The notes below the pieces were generated by a model. It did no database searches, had not been told where the DNA came from, and saw nothing but the letters and a program-made list of their open reading frames with translations. From contig NZ_CP029145.1 in NCBI RefSeq assembly GCF_003149515.1, positions 682,001 to 746,000 on the forward strand: a stretch of DNA of 64,000 nt, given 5' to 3'. Source of the DNA: Hymenobacter nivis. GTDB lineage: Bacteria; Bacteroidota; Bacteroidia; Cytophagales; Hymenobacteraceae. Within the stretch, counting starts at the first letter, position 1, and every line of letters starts with the position of its first letter. Made by a program: the position numbers and the translations under genes. Below are positions 1 through 7,957 of this stretch, one piece after another.

Positions 1-623
1 AAGGCTTCGGTCACGTCGTGGGTCACGAGCACCACGGTTTTGCGGCGCAGCTCATCCAGCTCGCGGAAGTCGCGGCGCACGGCGGCGCGGGTGATGGGGT
101 CGAGGGCCCCGAAGGGCTCGTCGAGTAGAATCACGGGCGGGTCGGCGGCCAAGGCCCGGGCCAGGCCCACGCGCTGCTGCTGCCCGCCCGAGAGCTGCGC
201 CGGCAGCATCCCGGCGAAGCGGGCAGCGGGCAGGTGCAGGCGCTCCAGCAGCTCGATGGTGCGGGCGGCGGTTTCGGCGGCCGGGCGGCCCAGCAGGCCG
301 GGCACCACGCCAACATTCTGGGCAACAGTGTAATGCGGCAGCAAGCCCACTTGCTGGATGACGTAGCCGATGCCGCGCCGCAGGGCCTCGGGGGCCTGCT
401 GGCGCACGTCGCGGCCGTTGATTTCGATGGTGCCGCCGTCGGGCTCGATGAGGCGGTTGAGGGTTTTGAGGAGCGTGGTTTTGCCGCAGCCGCTGGGGCC
501 CAGCAGCACCAGCGTTTCGCCGGCGGCTACCTCAAACGAAAGGTCATCGACCACCACCTGGGCCCCGAAGCGCTTGGTGAGGTGCGAAACGCGGATGACG
601 GGTAGGGGCGGAATATCGGGCAT
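1..623 (-). CDS. ABC transporter ATP-binding protein, quaternary-amine (osmoprotectant) importer type; 3' end outside window
   Basis: About 207 N-terminal residues are present, read from an ATG at 621-623; the rest lies beyond position 1. Walker A (GPSGCGKTT) falls at about residues 42-50, followed by a Q-loop stretch (GYVIQQVGLLPHYTV), the signature LSGGQQQRV, Walker B (ILLDEPFGALD) and the H-loop LVTHDVTEA. The LNRLIEPDGG and GYVIQQ wording is typical of OpuCA/OpuBA/ProV-type ATPases that energise uptake of glycine betaine, choline or carnitine. The family often carries C-terminal CBS domains, which would lie outside the window. The permease and binding-protein partners are not visible. Substrate is inferred from family resemblance only. 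Confidence 0.85.
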   Translation of the reverse strand, partial: MPDIPPLPVIRVSHLTKRFGAQVVVDDLSFEVAAGETLVLLGPSGCGKTTLLKTLNRLIEPDGGTIEINGRDVRQQAPEALRRGIGYVIQQVGLLPHYTVAQNVGVVPGLLGRPAAETAARTIELLERLHLPAARFAGMLPAQLSGGQQQRVGLARALAADPPVILLDEPFGALDPITRAAVRRDFRELDELRRKTVVLVTHDVTEA

Positions 624-698
624 GAGCAGGCGGCAAGATACGGCGGCTCCTTGCCTGCCATTACCCGCATCGGCCGGGGCCCCGCCGGGCCACCCTAC

Positions 699-729
699 AA
701 AAACGCCCCTGCCAGTGGGGATAGGGGCG
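699..729 (-). terminator. Rho-independent terminator after the RCC1 C-terminal fragment
   Basis: On the reverse strand a 7-bp GC stem (CGCCCCT / AGGGGCG, plus-strand 704-710 and 723-729) is followed by a run of five T. It lies about 27 bases downstream of the stop codon of the RCC1 fragment. Confidence 0.7.
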
Positions 730-755
730 TGGCAAAAGCGAAGCTAGCCCGGACG

Positions 756-1538
756 TTATTCCACTACCAAACGCTGGGTGCGCGTGGTGCCGCCGGCCGC
801 GGCTTGCAGCAGGTAGAGGCCGGGCGTGAGGCCATCGAGCGCTACGGCGGGCCCGGCGGCGGTGCGTACCAGCCGGCCCTGCGCATCGAAAAAGCGCACG
901 GCGGTACCGGCGGGCAGGCCCGGCAGCTGCACTTGGCCGTGGGCGGGGTTGGGGGCCAGCTGCCAGCCGGCGGCCGCGCTGGCGGCCGCGGTGGCCAGCG
1001 CGGTGCCGCCGAACGGAATGTAAATGGGCAAGAGGTTGGCATTGTCCTGCCCGAGCTGGCCCTGGTCGTTGTATCCCCACTCCCAGAGCGAGCCGTCGGC
1101 CTGGATGGCCGCGGTGAAGGAGCTGCCGGCTGACGTGCTCAGCCAATTGGTGCCGCTGCCGATTTGCAACGGCACCAGCTGCGCGGCCGTCGTGCCGTCT
1201 CCCAACTGGCCGTAGTAGTTGTTGCCCCAAGCCCAAAAGGTGCCGTCGGTGCGGATGGCCACGGTGCGGCCGTCCGCGGCACCCGCAGCCACCCGCAGCC
1301 ACGTAGCAGCGGTGCCAACTTGCACGGGCGTGGTTTGGGCGGTGGTGGTGCCGGTGCCGAGCTGGCCGCCGCTGTTGCTGCCCCAGGTCCAGAGGGTGCC
1401 GTCGGTGCGCACCGCTACGGAATGGTTAGCACTGGCGCTCGCGCTGCGCCAGTTGGCATCGGTGCCCACCTGCACGGGGCCCTGGAACCGCTCGGAGTTG
1501 AGGCGATGCCCTTGCTGCCCGCCCCCGCCCGCCCGCAA
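756..1538 (-). pseudogene. RCC1-repeat protein, C-terminal fragment with type IX secretion sorting domain (5' end missing)
   Basis: The frame holds several RCC1-type repeats (AVRTDGTLWTWGSNSGGQLG, then AIRTDGTFWAWGNNYYGQLG) and ends in a domain with the APNPAHGQ motif and the terminal sequence GLYLLQAAAG...RLVVE, the usual form of a type IX secretion (Por) sorting domain. There is no start codon with a signal peptide; clear RCC1 similarity fades upstream of about 1500-1520. A signal peptide plus RCC1 repeats in the same orientation occurs at 3218-2895, so the two pieces may be the halves of one secreted RCC1 protein separated by about 1.35 kb of other DNA. Alternatively they are remnants of two paralogous genes. 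Confidence 0.65.
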
Positions 1539-1973
1539 CCCCTGGCGGAACGGGTGCTCACCACGGACCGCGGGGCCCTGCCCCGTCAGCTCAACTGGTC
1601 CGGCACCGCTCCCTGCCCCCCTATCGGGTGCCGGGTAGAGGTCAACAGCAACGGCATCGCCCTCGGCGAAGGCACGGTACGCTTTTACTACTACGCCCAG
1701 GGCGAGCTTGGCTGTGTGGTGGCCTTAGACAACGTGCCGCCCTTCCTGGCCCTCGTGCTGAGCCCCGACACCCAACTCGCGCACTTCTGGGGCGAAGCGC
1801 TCGAACGACTCGACCAGGGCGAGGAGCCCGAGGAAGCGGATGAGGACGAAACCCGGGCCCGGGAGCAGGCCGAGAATACCGCCGCGGCCGAAACGGCCGC
1901 CGCCGCCGCCGCAGAAGCGTTTACCAGCCCGGGGATGCCCGGGGCCGGTCACGATGAGTTCACCGTTCATTGA
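1506..1973 (+). CDS. Hypothetical protein, 155 residues, acidic and alanine-rich C-terminus
   Basis: I do not recognise a family. The ATG at 1506 follows GAGGCG, a plausible ribosome-binding site. The first 100 residues look like a folded domain (for example EGTVRFYYYAQGELGCVVAL); the tail is rich in Glu and Ala. The TGA at 1971-1973 overlaps the ATG of the next gene (TGATG), which suggests translational coupling with the S74-type gene downstream. The 5' end coincides with the point where the opposite-strand RCC1 similarity stops, so this gene starts at the edge of the inserted segment. It could be the C-terminal part of something longer. Confidence 0.45.
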   Translation: MPLLPAPARPQPLAERVLTTDRGALPRQLNWSGTAPCPPIGCRVEVNSNGIALGEGTVRFYYYAQGELGCVVALDNVPPFLALVLSPDTQLAHFWGEALERLDQGEEPEEADEDETRAREQAENTAAAETAAAAAAEAFTSPGMPGAGHDEFTVH

Positions 1974-2560
1974 TGCGCCTGCTTTGCCGGGCCTTCCCCC
2001 TGGCCCTGGTGCTGTGCACCTTCGCAAGCTCCGCAATTTAGGCCCAGAACCCCGCCCGGAACCTGGACCGGGACCTGGCCGACGGGCGTCTGCTGCGCAA
2101 CGTCGAAGACCTGGCTGATGTCACCAGCCGGGTCCTGCGCCTGCGGCCCGTGCGGTTTCAGCTGCAGTCCCCGGCGAGCCCCTTGCTGCTCGGGCCCGTG
2201 CGACTCGGCTTCGTGGCCCAGGACCTGGCCCGCGTCTACCCCTCGCTCGTTGTGCGCGACTACGACACGGCGGGCACCCTGCGCGTCGAATATGGTCAGC
2301 TTATTCCCGTGCTGACCCGCGCCTTTCAGGAACAGCACGAACTGCTGCTGCTCATGCAGTAGCAGATTCTACTCGAACAGCGGCAGGTGCTGGCCCTGAA
2401 GACGGAGATTGGCCGGCTCACTGTGGGCCTGGCCGTGGCTACCGGTACGCCTGCGGCCAGAGCGGACAAAACCCAGCTGCTTACGGCCCAGGTCGCTGAC
2501 CCTCAGAGCGCCGTCCAACAGCTGCAACGCGTGCTGGCGCAGCTTACGCCCAACCGCTGA
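1973..2560 (+). pseudogene. Tail-fibre / S74 intramolecular-chaperone protein with two in-frame amber codons
   Basis: One reading frame of 196 codons runs from ATG 1973 to TGA 2560, interrupted only by TAG at 2039-2041 and 2360-2362. The first amber lies at the end of a signal peptide (…TFASSAI*AQ), the second in a coiled-coil (LLLMQ*QILLEQ). Between them is an S74-type chaperone domain: GRLLRNVEDL, LRLRPVRFQL, LGFVAQDLARVYPSLV, then LIPVLTRAFQEQ. Bacteroidota encode many secreted proteins ending in this domain, which trimerises and helps fold an upstream fibre; here only a short lead precedes it. Both ambers fit a CAG to TAG change. The frame is otherwise intact, so decay is recent or the gene is read through; the first is more likely. 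Confidence 0.7.
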
Positions 2561-2575
2561 GCATAAGGACGTTGC

Positions 2576-2737
2576 CTACGCAGGCTTTTTGCTATCGTAT
2601 TCAAGAAAAATAAAGGCCAGGTTAACGGCGATGAGGTAGCCAAAGGCCAGGTGGGCGTTCACAAATAAAAGGCCCAAAGCGGGCACGTAGGCAATCAACT
2701 TCTGAGCGACTGAGATCTTCAGTACAGTACGGGGCAT
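2576..2737 (-). CDS. Possible small membrane protein, 53 residues
   Basis: The ATG at 2735-2737 is preceded by GAAGG. The peptide has two hydrophobic stretches (about residues 14-27 and 30-45) and ends with EYDSKKPA. No family is recognised. It sits between the decayed S74 gene and the RCC1 N-terminal fragment, in a region lower in GC than its surroundings. It may be a real small gene, the end of a degraded larger membrane protein, or chance. Confidence 0.3.
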   Translation of the reverse strand: MPRTVLKISVAQKLIAYVPALGLLFVNAHLAFGYLIAVNLAFIFLEYDSKKPA

Positions 2738-2819
2738 GAGCCTTCAGTTTTAGGAGCGTAGAAGCCGTGAAGATAAGCAACTCACCTCAGCCAAGCCCGC
2801 CCCAAGGGCGAGGGCGTAA

Positions 2820-3218
2820 TTAAGTAGCCTTTCCTGCCCTGTTCTTACTAAAAAAGCCCCCCGGAAGGGGGCCAGTGGGTTGGCGGTGCTCCCGTTGCCG
2901 GCCCACCGAGTTATTGCCCCAGGCCCAGAGTGTGCCGTCGGTGCGGATGGCCAGGGTGTGGTAGTAGCCAGCGCTGACGCTCTGCCAGTTGGTGGCCGTT
3001 CCTACCTGAACCGGCGTCGTTCGCAAGGTCGGGCCGCCCGCGGTGCCGGTGCCCAGTTGGCTGTAGTAGTTGCTGCCCCAGGTCCAGAGCGTGCCGTCGG
3101 GGCGCACCGCTACGGTGTGCTCGTAGCCCGCCGCGATGCGCTGGGCCCTGCCCGGGCCGGCAAACAGCCCCAGCACTAGCAGCAGAGCCCATAATCGCAA
3201 GGTAAAAAGTGGAATCAT
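2820..3218 (-). pseudogene. RCC1-repeat protein, N-terminal fragment with signal peptide, frameshifted
   Basis: The ATG at 3216-3218 begins a signal peptide (about residues 1-25, hydrophobic LWALLLVLGLFAG, ending GRAQ). Two RCC1 repeats follow (TVAVRPDGTLWTWGSNYYSQ and LAIRTDGTLWAWGNNSVG). After NNSVG the frame is wrong: the expected continuation (GNGSTANPL) is readable in another frame, as if about five bases of a GQLG codon stretch near 2900 were lost. A terminator lies inside the shifted tail, so the product as read would be 132 residues with a meaningless end. The likely C-terminal half lies at 756-1500. Confidence 0.65.
2850..2873 (-). terminator. Rho-independent terminator downstream of the RCC1 N-terminal fragment
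   Basis: The plus strand shows a run of A, then GCCCCC, GGAA, GGGGGC; on the reverse strand this is a GC stem with a 4-base loop followed by six T. It lies just past the point where the RCC1 reading frame breaks. Confidence 0.65.
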
Positions 3219-3366
3219 TTAAGCTAACTGAAAAAAAGGTGGTGGGAAATACTGAAACCAGCGCAGGTAAAAAACCTGGCGAACGTTGCAAAGCACCAGG
3301 GCGGCGGCTGAGTGCCGGCGGCTAAGGCTCCAGTACCTTCGGCCCGGTCCAAATACCCCTTTCCCC

Positions 3367-4352
3367 ATGCACCACCGCACCCTCGGCAAAACCGAGTTTT
3401 CTGTTTCTGAAATCAGCTTCGGCACCTGGCAGGTGGGCGGCAAGTGGGGCGAGCCCTTCTCCGACGCCACCGCCGACGCCATCCTCGACGCGGGCGCCGA
3501 TGCCGGCGTCAACTTCATCGACACGGCCGACGTGTACGGCGACGGGGCCAGCGAGGCCGCCGTGGGCCGGCTGGTGCGCCGCCGCTCCGAGCGCATCTTC
3601 GTGGCCACCAAGTACGGCCGCCGCCTCCAGCCCCACACCAACGAAGCCTACCAGCCCGCTGCCCTGCGCGGCTTCGTGGAGGACAGCCTGCGCAACACAG
3701 GCCTCGACACCCCCGACCTAATGCAGTTGCACTACCCACCTACTGACGTGTTCTACCGCCCCGAAATATTTGAGCTGTTCGATAAGCTGCGCGAATAGGG
3801 CAAAGTGCAAAACCTGGGCGTGAGCGTGGAGCGCATGGAGGAAGGCCTCAAGGCCTTGGAGTACCCCAACGTAGCCACGCTGCAAGTCATCTTTAACCTG
3901 TTCCGCCAGTGCCCCGCCGAGCTGCTCTTCCAGGAAGCCAAGCGGTGCGACGTGGGCATCATCGTGCGGGTGCCGCTGGCCAGCGGGCTGCTCACGGGCA
4001 AGTTTGGGCCCCAGACCGAGTTTACGGCCGACGACCACCGCCACTTCAACCGCGACGGCGCGGCCTTCGACAAGGGCGAAACCTTCGCCAGCGTGGACTA
4101 CGCCACCGGCCTGGCCGCCGTGGAGGAGCTGAAGGCCGCGGTCCCCGGCGCGGGGGCCCTGGCCGCGGCGGCCCTGCGCTGGGCGCTGATGTTCGACGAA
4201 GTGAGCTGTGTGATTCCGGGGGCCTCGCGCCCCGAGCAATTGGAGAGCAACCTGCGCGCCGCCGACCTGCCCGCCCTAGAAATCGGCCAAATGGCCGCTG
4301 TCGCGATGTGCACCAGCGCCGCATCCGGTCGTTGGTGCACCAGCTGTGGTAA
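3367..4352 (+). pseudogene. Aldo/keto reductase, broken by an amber codon and a 3' frameshift
   Basis: The product begins MHHRTLGKTEFSVSEISFG, a standard aldo/keto reductase N-terminus. NFIDTADVYGDG carries the catalytic Asp and Tyr, and FVATKYGR the Lys. The frame stops at TAG 3796-3798 after FDKLRE and resumes at once as GKVQNLGVSVER, where relatives commonly have Gln or Glu at the stop position. A second lesion, a missing base near 4299, displaces the last 17 residues: the expected end (DVHQRRIRSLVHQLW, stop 4350-4352) is in another frame. NADPH-dependent reductases of this type act on small carbonyl compounds. Two independent lesions make loss of function likely. Confidence 0.8.
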
Positions 4353-4368
4353 GGTAGGGCCCCAGGCC

Positions 4369-4487
4369 GTCATGCTCATCTGGCGTCCGCGCAGTCGAAG
4401 CATCTCTACCGCGTAAATATACCCATGCGATTGGGTTAGCGGCGCGGGAGAGATGCTTCGACTGCGCGGACGCCAGATGAGTATGAC
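4369..4487. repeat. Dispersed palindromic element, family 1 copy A
   Basis: Two 39-bp arms (4369-4407 and 4449-4487) are inverted copies with one mismatch, around a 41-base AT-richer loop. The left arm contains GTCGAAGCATCTCTACCGC (continuing two bases into the loop), which recurs in the palindrome at 57626-57713. No coding capacity. It lies between the aldo/keto reductase pseudogene and the TPR gene; the remaining bases of this 295-base gap show nothing else. Confidence 0.8.
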
Positions 4488-4647
4488 GTCTTTTATTGCG
4501 TAGCTGAACTGCTCGCAACACACCAAAAACCACCCGGCGCGCGTTGGCCCGGGGCCCGAAACGGCCTGTCTTGGCCTTGCGCGCCATTCTTGTCTACTTT
4601 TGAGGCCTCCCGGGCCCCTCGCGGCCCCTTCACGCTACCATTTCCCG

Positions 4648-7600
4648 ATGAAGCTATTTTCCCGGCTGGCGCTGGCCGCCACGCTCACGGCGGCGGCCCC
4701 GGCGGCCGCCCTGGCCCAGCAAACCCAGGTGTTTGCTAATGACGAGCGGTTTTTCCAGGAAGGGCTCGAACTCTTCGATCGCCAGCAGTACGGGGCCGCC
4801 CAGCTCGCTTTCCAGCAGTACCTGGCCGTGGAGCCGCGCCGCACCGGCCGCCAGGAGCCCCTGGCCCGCGACCGCACCGCCGACGCCGAATATTACTACG
4901 CCGTGAGCGGCCTTTACCTGCTGCACCCCGACGCCGAGGGCCTCGTGCTGGCCTTCGTGGCCGCCCACCCGGCCCACCCGCGCGCCGCGGTGGCCTATTT
5001 TGAGCTGGGCAAGTTCTACTTCGACCAGCAGAACTACCCGCAGGCCATTGCCTACTTCCAGAAGGTGGCCCCCGCCAACCTCAGCGACGGGCAGCGGGCC
5101 GAGTCCGACTTTAAGCTGGCCTACAGCCACTTCCAGCAGAAGGACTACGACCAGGCCCGCCTGCTGTTCGACCGCAGCAAGCAGGTCCAGGGGCCCTACC
5201 GCTACGCCAGCGCCTACTACGCCGGCTACCTCGGCTACCGCGCTGGGGCCTACGCCGCCGCTCGCGCCGACCTGGCCGTGGCCGAGCAGAACGACGACTA
5301 CAAGCCCGTAGTGCCCGCCATCATGACGCAGATTTACTACAAGGAAGGCGACTACGACGGCCTGATTGCCTACGCCACGCCCCGCCTGCGCCAAACCCCG
5401 CCGCCCCAAAATGCCGACGAAATCCAGCTGCTGGTGGGCGACGCCTACTACCAGAAAGCAGATTATAAGCAGGCCGTGGGCTACTACGACCAGTTTGCCG
5501 CCGCCCGCAAAAACAAGATTGAGCCGGCGGTGCAGTATAAAATCGGCTTTGCCAACTACAAAACCGGCGACTACAAGGGCGCCATCACCAACCTGCGCGC
5601 CGTGGCTGCCCGCCGCGATACCCTGGGCCAGAACGCCGCCTACCACTTGGGCCTGAGCTACCTGCAAGCCGGCCAGAAGCCCCAGGCCGTCACGGCCTTC
5701 GAGGCCGCCCGCCAGGGCCCTGTGCAAAAGGACGTGGCCGAAAACGCCACCCTCAAGCTCGCCCAGGTGCAGGCCGAGCTGGGCAACCAGGCCGAAGTAG
5801 TGGCCGTGCTCCGGGACTTCCGCCGCAAGTTCCCGCGCTCGGCCAACCAGGCCACCGTGGACGACCTGTTGAGCACCAGCTTTCTGGCCTCCACCGACTA
5901 CGCCGCGGCCATCGACTACCTCGAAGGCCTCGACGACCGGGGCCCCAAGCTGAACGCCACCTACCAGCGCGTGACCTACGCCCAAGCCGCTACATTATAC
6001 AACGCCGGGCAGTACGACCCGGCGCTAGCGCTGCTCGACAAGTCCTTGAAATACCCTTCGGACGAGGCGCTGCGGGCCGCGGCGCAGGTGCTGAAGGGCG
6101 AAATTTACAGCGTGGGCCAGCGCTATCCCGAGGCTGCCACGGCCTACGCCGCCGCCGCCCGCACCGTGCGCCAGGGCGGCGTGGCACCCGACGAAGTGGC
6201 CTTCGAGCAGCGCGCCCGCTACGGCCTCGGCTACGCCTACTATAATACGAAGCAGTACGCCCAGGCCCGGCCCCAGTTCCAGGCCTACCTGGCGGCCGAC
6301 GACGCCAGCAAAACCCGCGACGCCAACTACTACGACGCCACCCTGCGCCTGGCCGACCTCAGCTACGTGGCCAAAAGCTACGCGCCCGCGCTGGCCGGCT
6401 ACGACAAGGTGATTCAGGCCAACGCCTCTGATAAGGACTACGCCTACTACCAGAAGGGCGTGACGCTGGGCCAGATGGGCCGCCGCGCCGAGGCCGACCA
6501 AACCCTGGCCACGCTGCTGCGCACCAGTCCCACCTCGCGCTACGCCGAGCAGGCCGCGTTTCAGCAGGCCCAACTGGCGTTCGAGGCCGGCGACTACCAG
6601 CCCGCGGTGGATGGCTTCACGAGGCTCATCAGCGGCCGGCCCAGCAGCCCGCTCGTGCCCCAGGCTCTGCAAAAGCGCGGCGTGGCCTACGCCAACCTGC
6701 AAAAGCAAGACGCCGCCGTAGCCGATTTCCGCCGCGTGCTGACGGATTTCCCGCGCTCGGACGCCGCCAACCAGGCCATCTACAGCTTGCAGGAAAGCCT
6801 GGCCGCGCAGGGTAAAACGGAGGACTTCGACGGGGCCCTGGCCGCCTTTAAGGCCCAGAACCCCGATAGCAAGGCTACCGAAAGCGTGGAGCTGGAAGCG
6901 GCCAAGTCGCTGTACCTGGCCGAGAAGTACCCCCAGGCCATCCAGCGCCTGGAAGGCTTCCTCAAGCAGTACCCCGACAACGCCCTGGGTGCCAACGCCC
7001 GCTACTACCTGGCCGACTCGTATCTGAAAACCGGTAACAAGGCCGAGGCCCTGCCGCGCCTGCGCGCCGTGGTGGCCGAGAACAAGAGCGAGTTTGTGAA
7101 TAGGGCCCTGGGCCGCGCCGCCGACCTCGACCTCGAAACCCAGAACTACCCCGAGGCCATCCAGTTCTACACCCAGCTGCGCACGGCCAGTACCAACCGC
7201 CGCGAGGTAGCCAACGCCACCCTGGGCCTGCTGAAGGCTGAGTACGAAAGCGCCGACTACCCCGCCACCCGCCGCGTGGCTGAGGAGCTGCGTATCCAGG
7301 CTGGGGCCCCCGCCAGCGCCACCAATGCCGCGCTGCTGTACCTGGGCAAGGCCAGCTACCGCGCCGGGGCCCTCGATCAGGCCGCCACCGAGTTGGCCGC
7401 CGCCGTGGCCGCCGCGCCCGGCGACGTCATCGGGGCCGAGGCCAACTACCTGTTGGCCGACACCCAGTTCAAGCAGAAGCAGTACGACGAGGCTCTGAAA
7501 ACGGCCCTGCGCAACAACAGCGACTACGGTAACTTCGAGCTGTGGCAGGGTCGGGCCTTCCTGCTGGTGGCCGATGTGTATGCCGCTCAGGGCGACAACT

Positions 7601-7920
7601 TCCAGGCCCGTGGCACGCTGAACTCCATCATCGACAACAAATTTCCGGTGGCTGAAATCGTGGCTGGCGCCCGCGAAAAGCTGGCCGCCCTGGGCCCCGA
7701 CGATGCCGCTGCCCCAGCCAAAACCACCCCCGCCCGGCCCGCCAAGGCCGCGCCTGCCAAGCCCGCGCCGGCCCCCGCCAGGGGCGCGGCCGGGGCCCCG
7801 CGCAGCCAGCCGGCCGCGCCCCGCAGCGGTCTGTTGCCGGCTGCCACCCCCGCCGCCGGGGCCCCGGCCGATACGCTGCAACGCGCTGCCCCGGCCCCCG
7901 ACAGCACCAGGCTCCGCTAG
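4648..7920 (+). CDS. Large secreted tetratricopeptide-repeat protein, 1090 residues
   Basis: The ATG at 4648 is chosen because it gives a signal peptide (MKLFSRLALAATLTAAAPAA, cleavage after ALAQ). Almost the whole mature protein is made of TPR-like helical pairs with recurrent AxxYY...G.Y..A...Y motifs, for example EYYYAVSGLYLLHP, ARYYLADSYLKTGNKAEALP and AYYQKGVTLGQMGRRAEADQ, from about residue 35 to 1030. The last 60 residues are Pro/Ala-rich and probably disordered. Such proteins scaffold complexes in the periplasm or at the outer membrane. It is followed after 37 bases by an outer-membrane barrel gene, and then by the TonB energising genes, so a role in envelope assembly or transport is possible. 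No enzymatic domain is visible. Confidence 0.85.
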   Translation: MKLFSRLALAATLTAAAPAAALAQQTQVFANDERFFQEGLELFDRQQYGAAQLAFQQYLAVEPRRTGRQEPLARDRTADAEYYYAVSGLYLLHPDAEGLVLAFVAAHPAHPRAAVAYFELGKFYFDQQNYPQAIAYFQKVAPANLSDGQRAESDFKLAYSHFQQKDYDQARLLFDRSKQVQGPYRYASAYYAGYLGYRAGAYAAARADLAVAEQNDDYKPVVPAIMTQIYYKEGDYDGLIAYATPRLRQTPPPQNADEIQLLVGDAYYQKADYKQAVGYYDQFAAARKNKIEPAVQYKIGFANYKTGDYKGAITNLRAVAARRDTLGQNAAYHLGLSYLQAGQKPQAVTAFEAARQGPVQKDVAENATLKLAQVQAELGNQAEVVAVLRDFRRKFPRSANQATVDDLLSTSFLASTDYAAAIDYLEGLDDRGPKLNATYQRVTYAQAATLYNAGQYDPALALLDKSLKYPSDEALRAAAQVLKGEIYSVGQRYPEAATAYAAAARTVRQGGVAPDEVAFEQRARYGLGYAYYNTKQYAQARPQFQAYLAADDASKTRDANYYDATLRLADLSYVAKSYAPALAGYDKVIQANASDKDYAYYQKGVTLGQMGRRAEADQTLATLLRTSPTSRYAEQAAFQQAQLAFEAGDYQPAVDGFTRLISGRPSSPLVPQALQKRGVAYANLQKQDAAVADFRRVLTDFPRSDAANQAIYSLQESLAAQGKTEDFDGALAAFKAQNPDSKATESVELEAAKSLYLAEKYPQAIQRLEGFLKQYPDNALGANARYYLADSYLKTGNKAEALPRLRAVVAENKSEFVNRALGRAADLDLETQNYPEAIQFYTQLRTASTNRREVANATLGLLKAEYESADYPATRRVAEELRIQAGAPASATNAALLYLGKASYRAGALDQAATELAAAVAAAPGDVIGAEANYLLADTQFKQKQYDEALKTALRNNSDYGNFELWQGRAFLLVADVYAAQGDNFQARGTLNSIIDNKFPVAEIVAGAREKLAALGPDDAAAPAKTTPARPAKAAPAKPAPAPARGAAGAPRSQPAAPRSGLLPAATPAAGAPADTLQRAAPAPDSTRLR

Positions 7921-7957
7921 GCGCGAGCCCCATACTCTACTGTTTACTCAATTGCTA

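Noticed and set aside
1973..3798. Genome-wide reassignment of TAG
   Set aside because: Many intact genes in the window end in TAG (for example at 7920, 11741, 12260, 14841 and 18800), so amber is an ordinary stop here.
6025..7881. Long reverse-strand open frames inside the TPR gene and other GC-rich genes
   Set aside because: They mirror strongly coding forward frames, have Gly/Val/His-rich composition without domains, and arise from high GC content.
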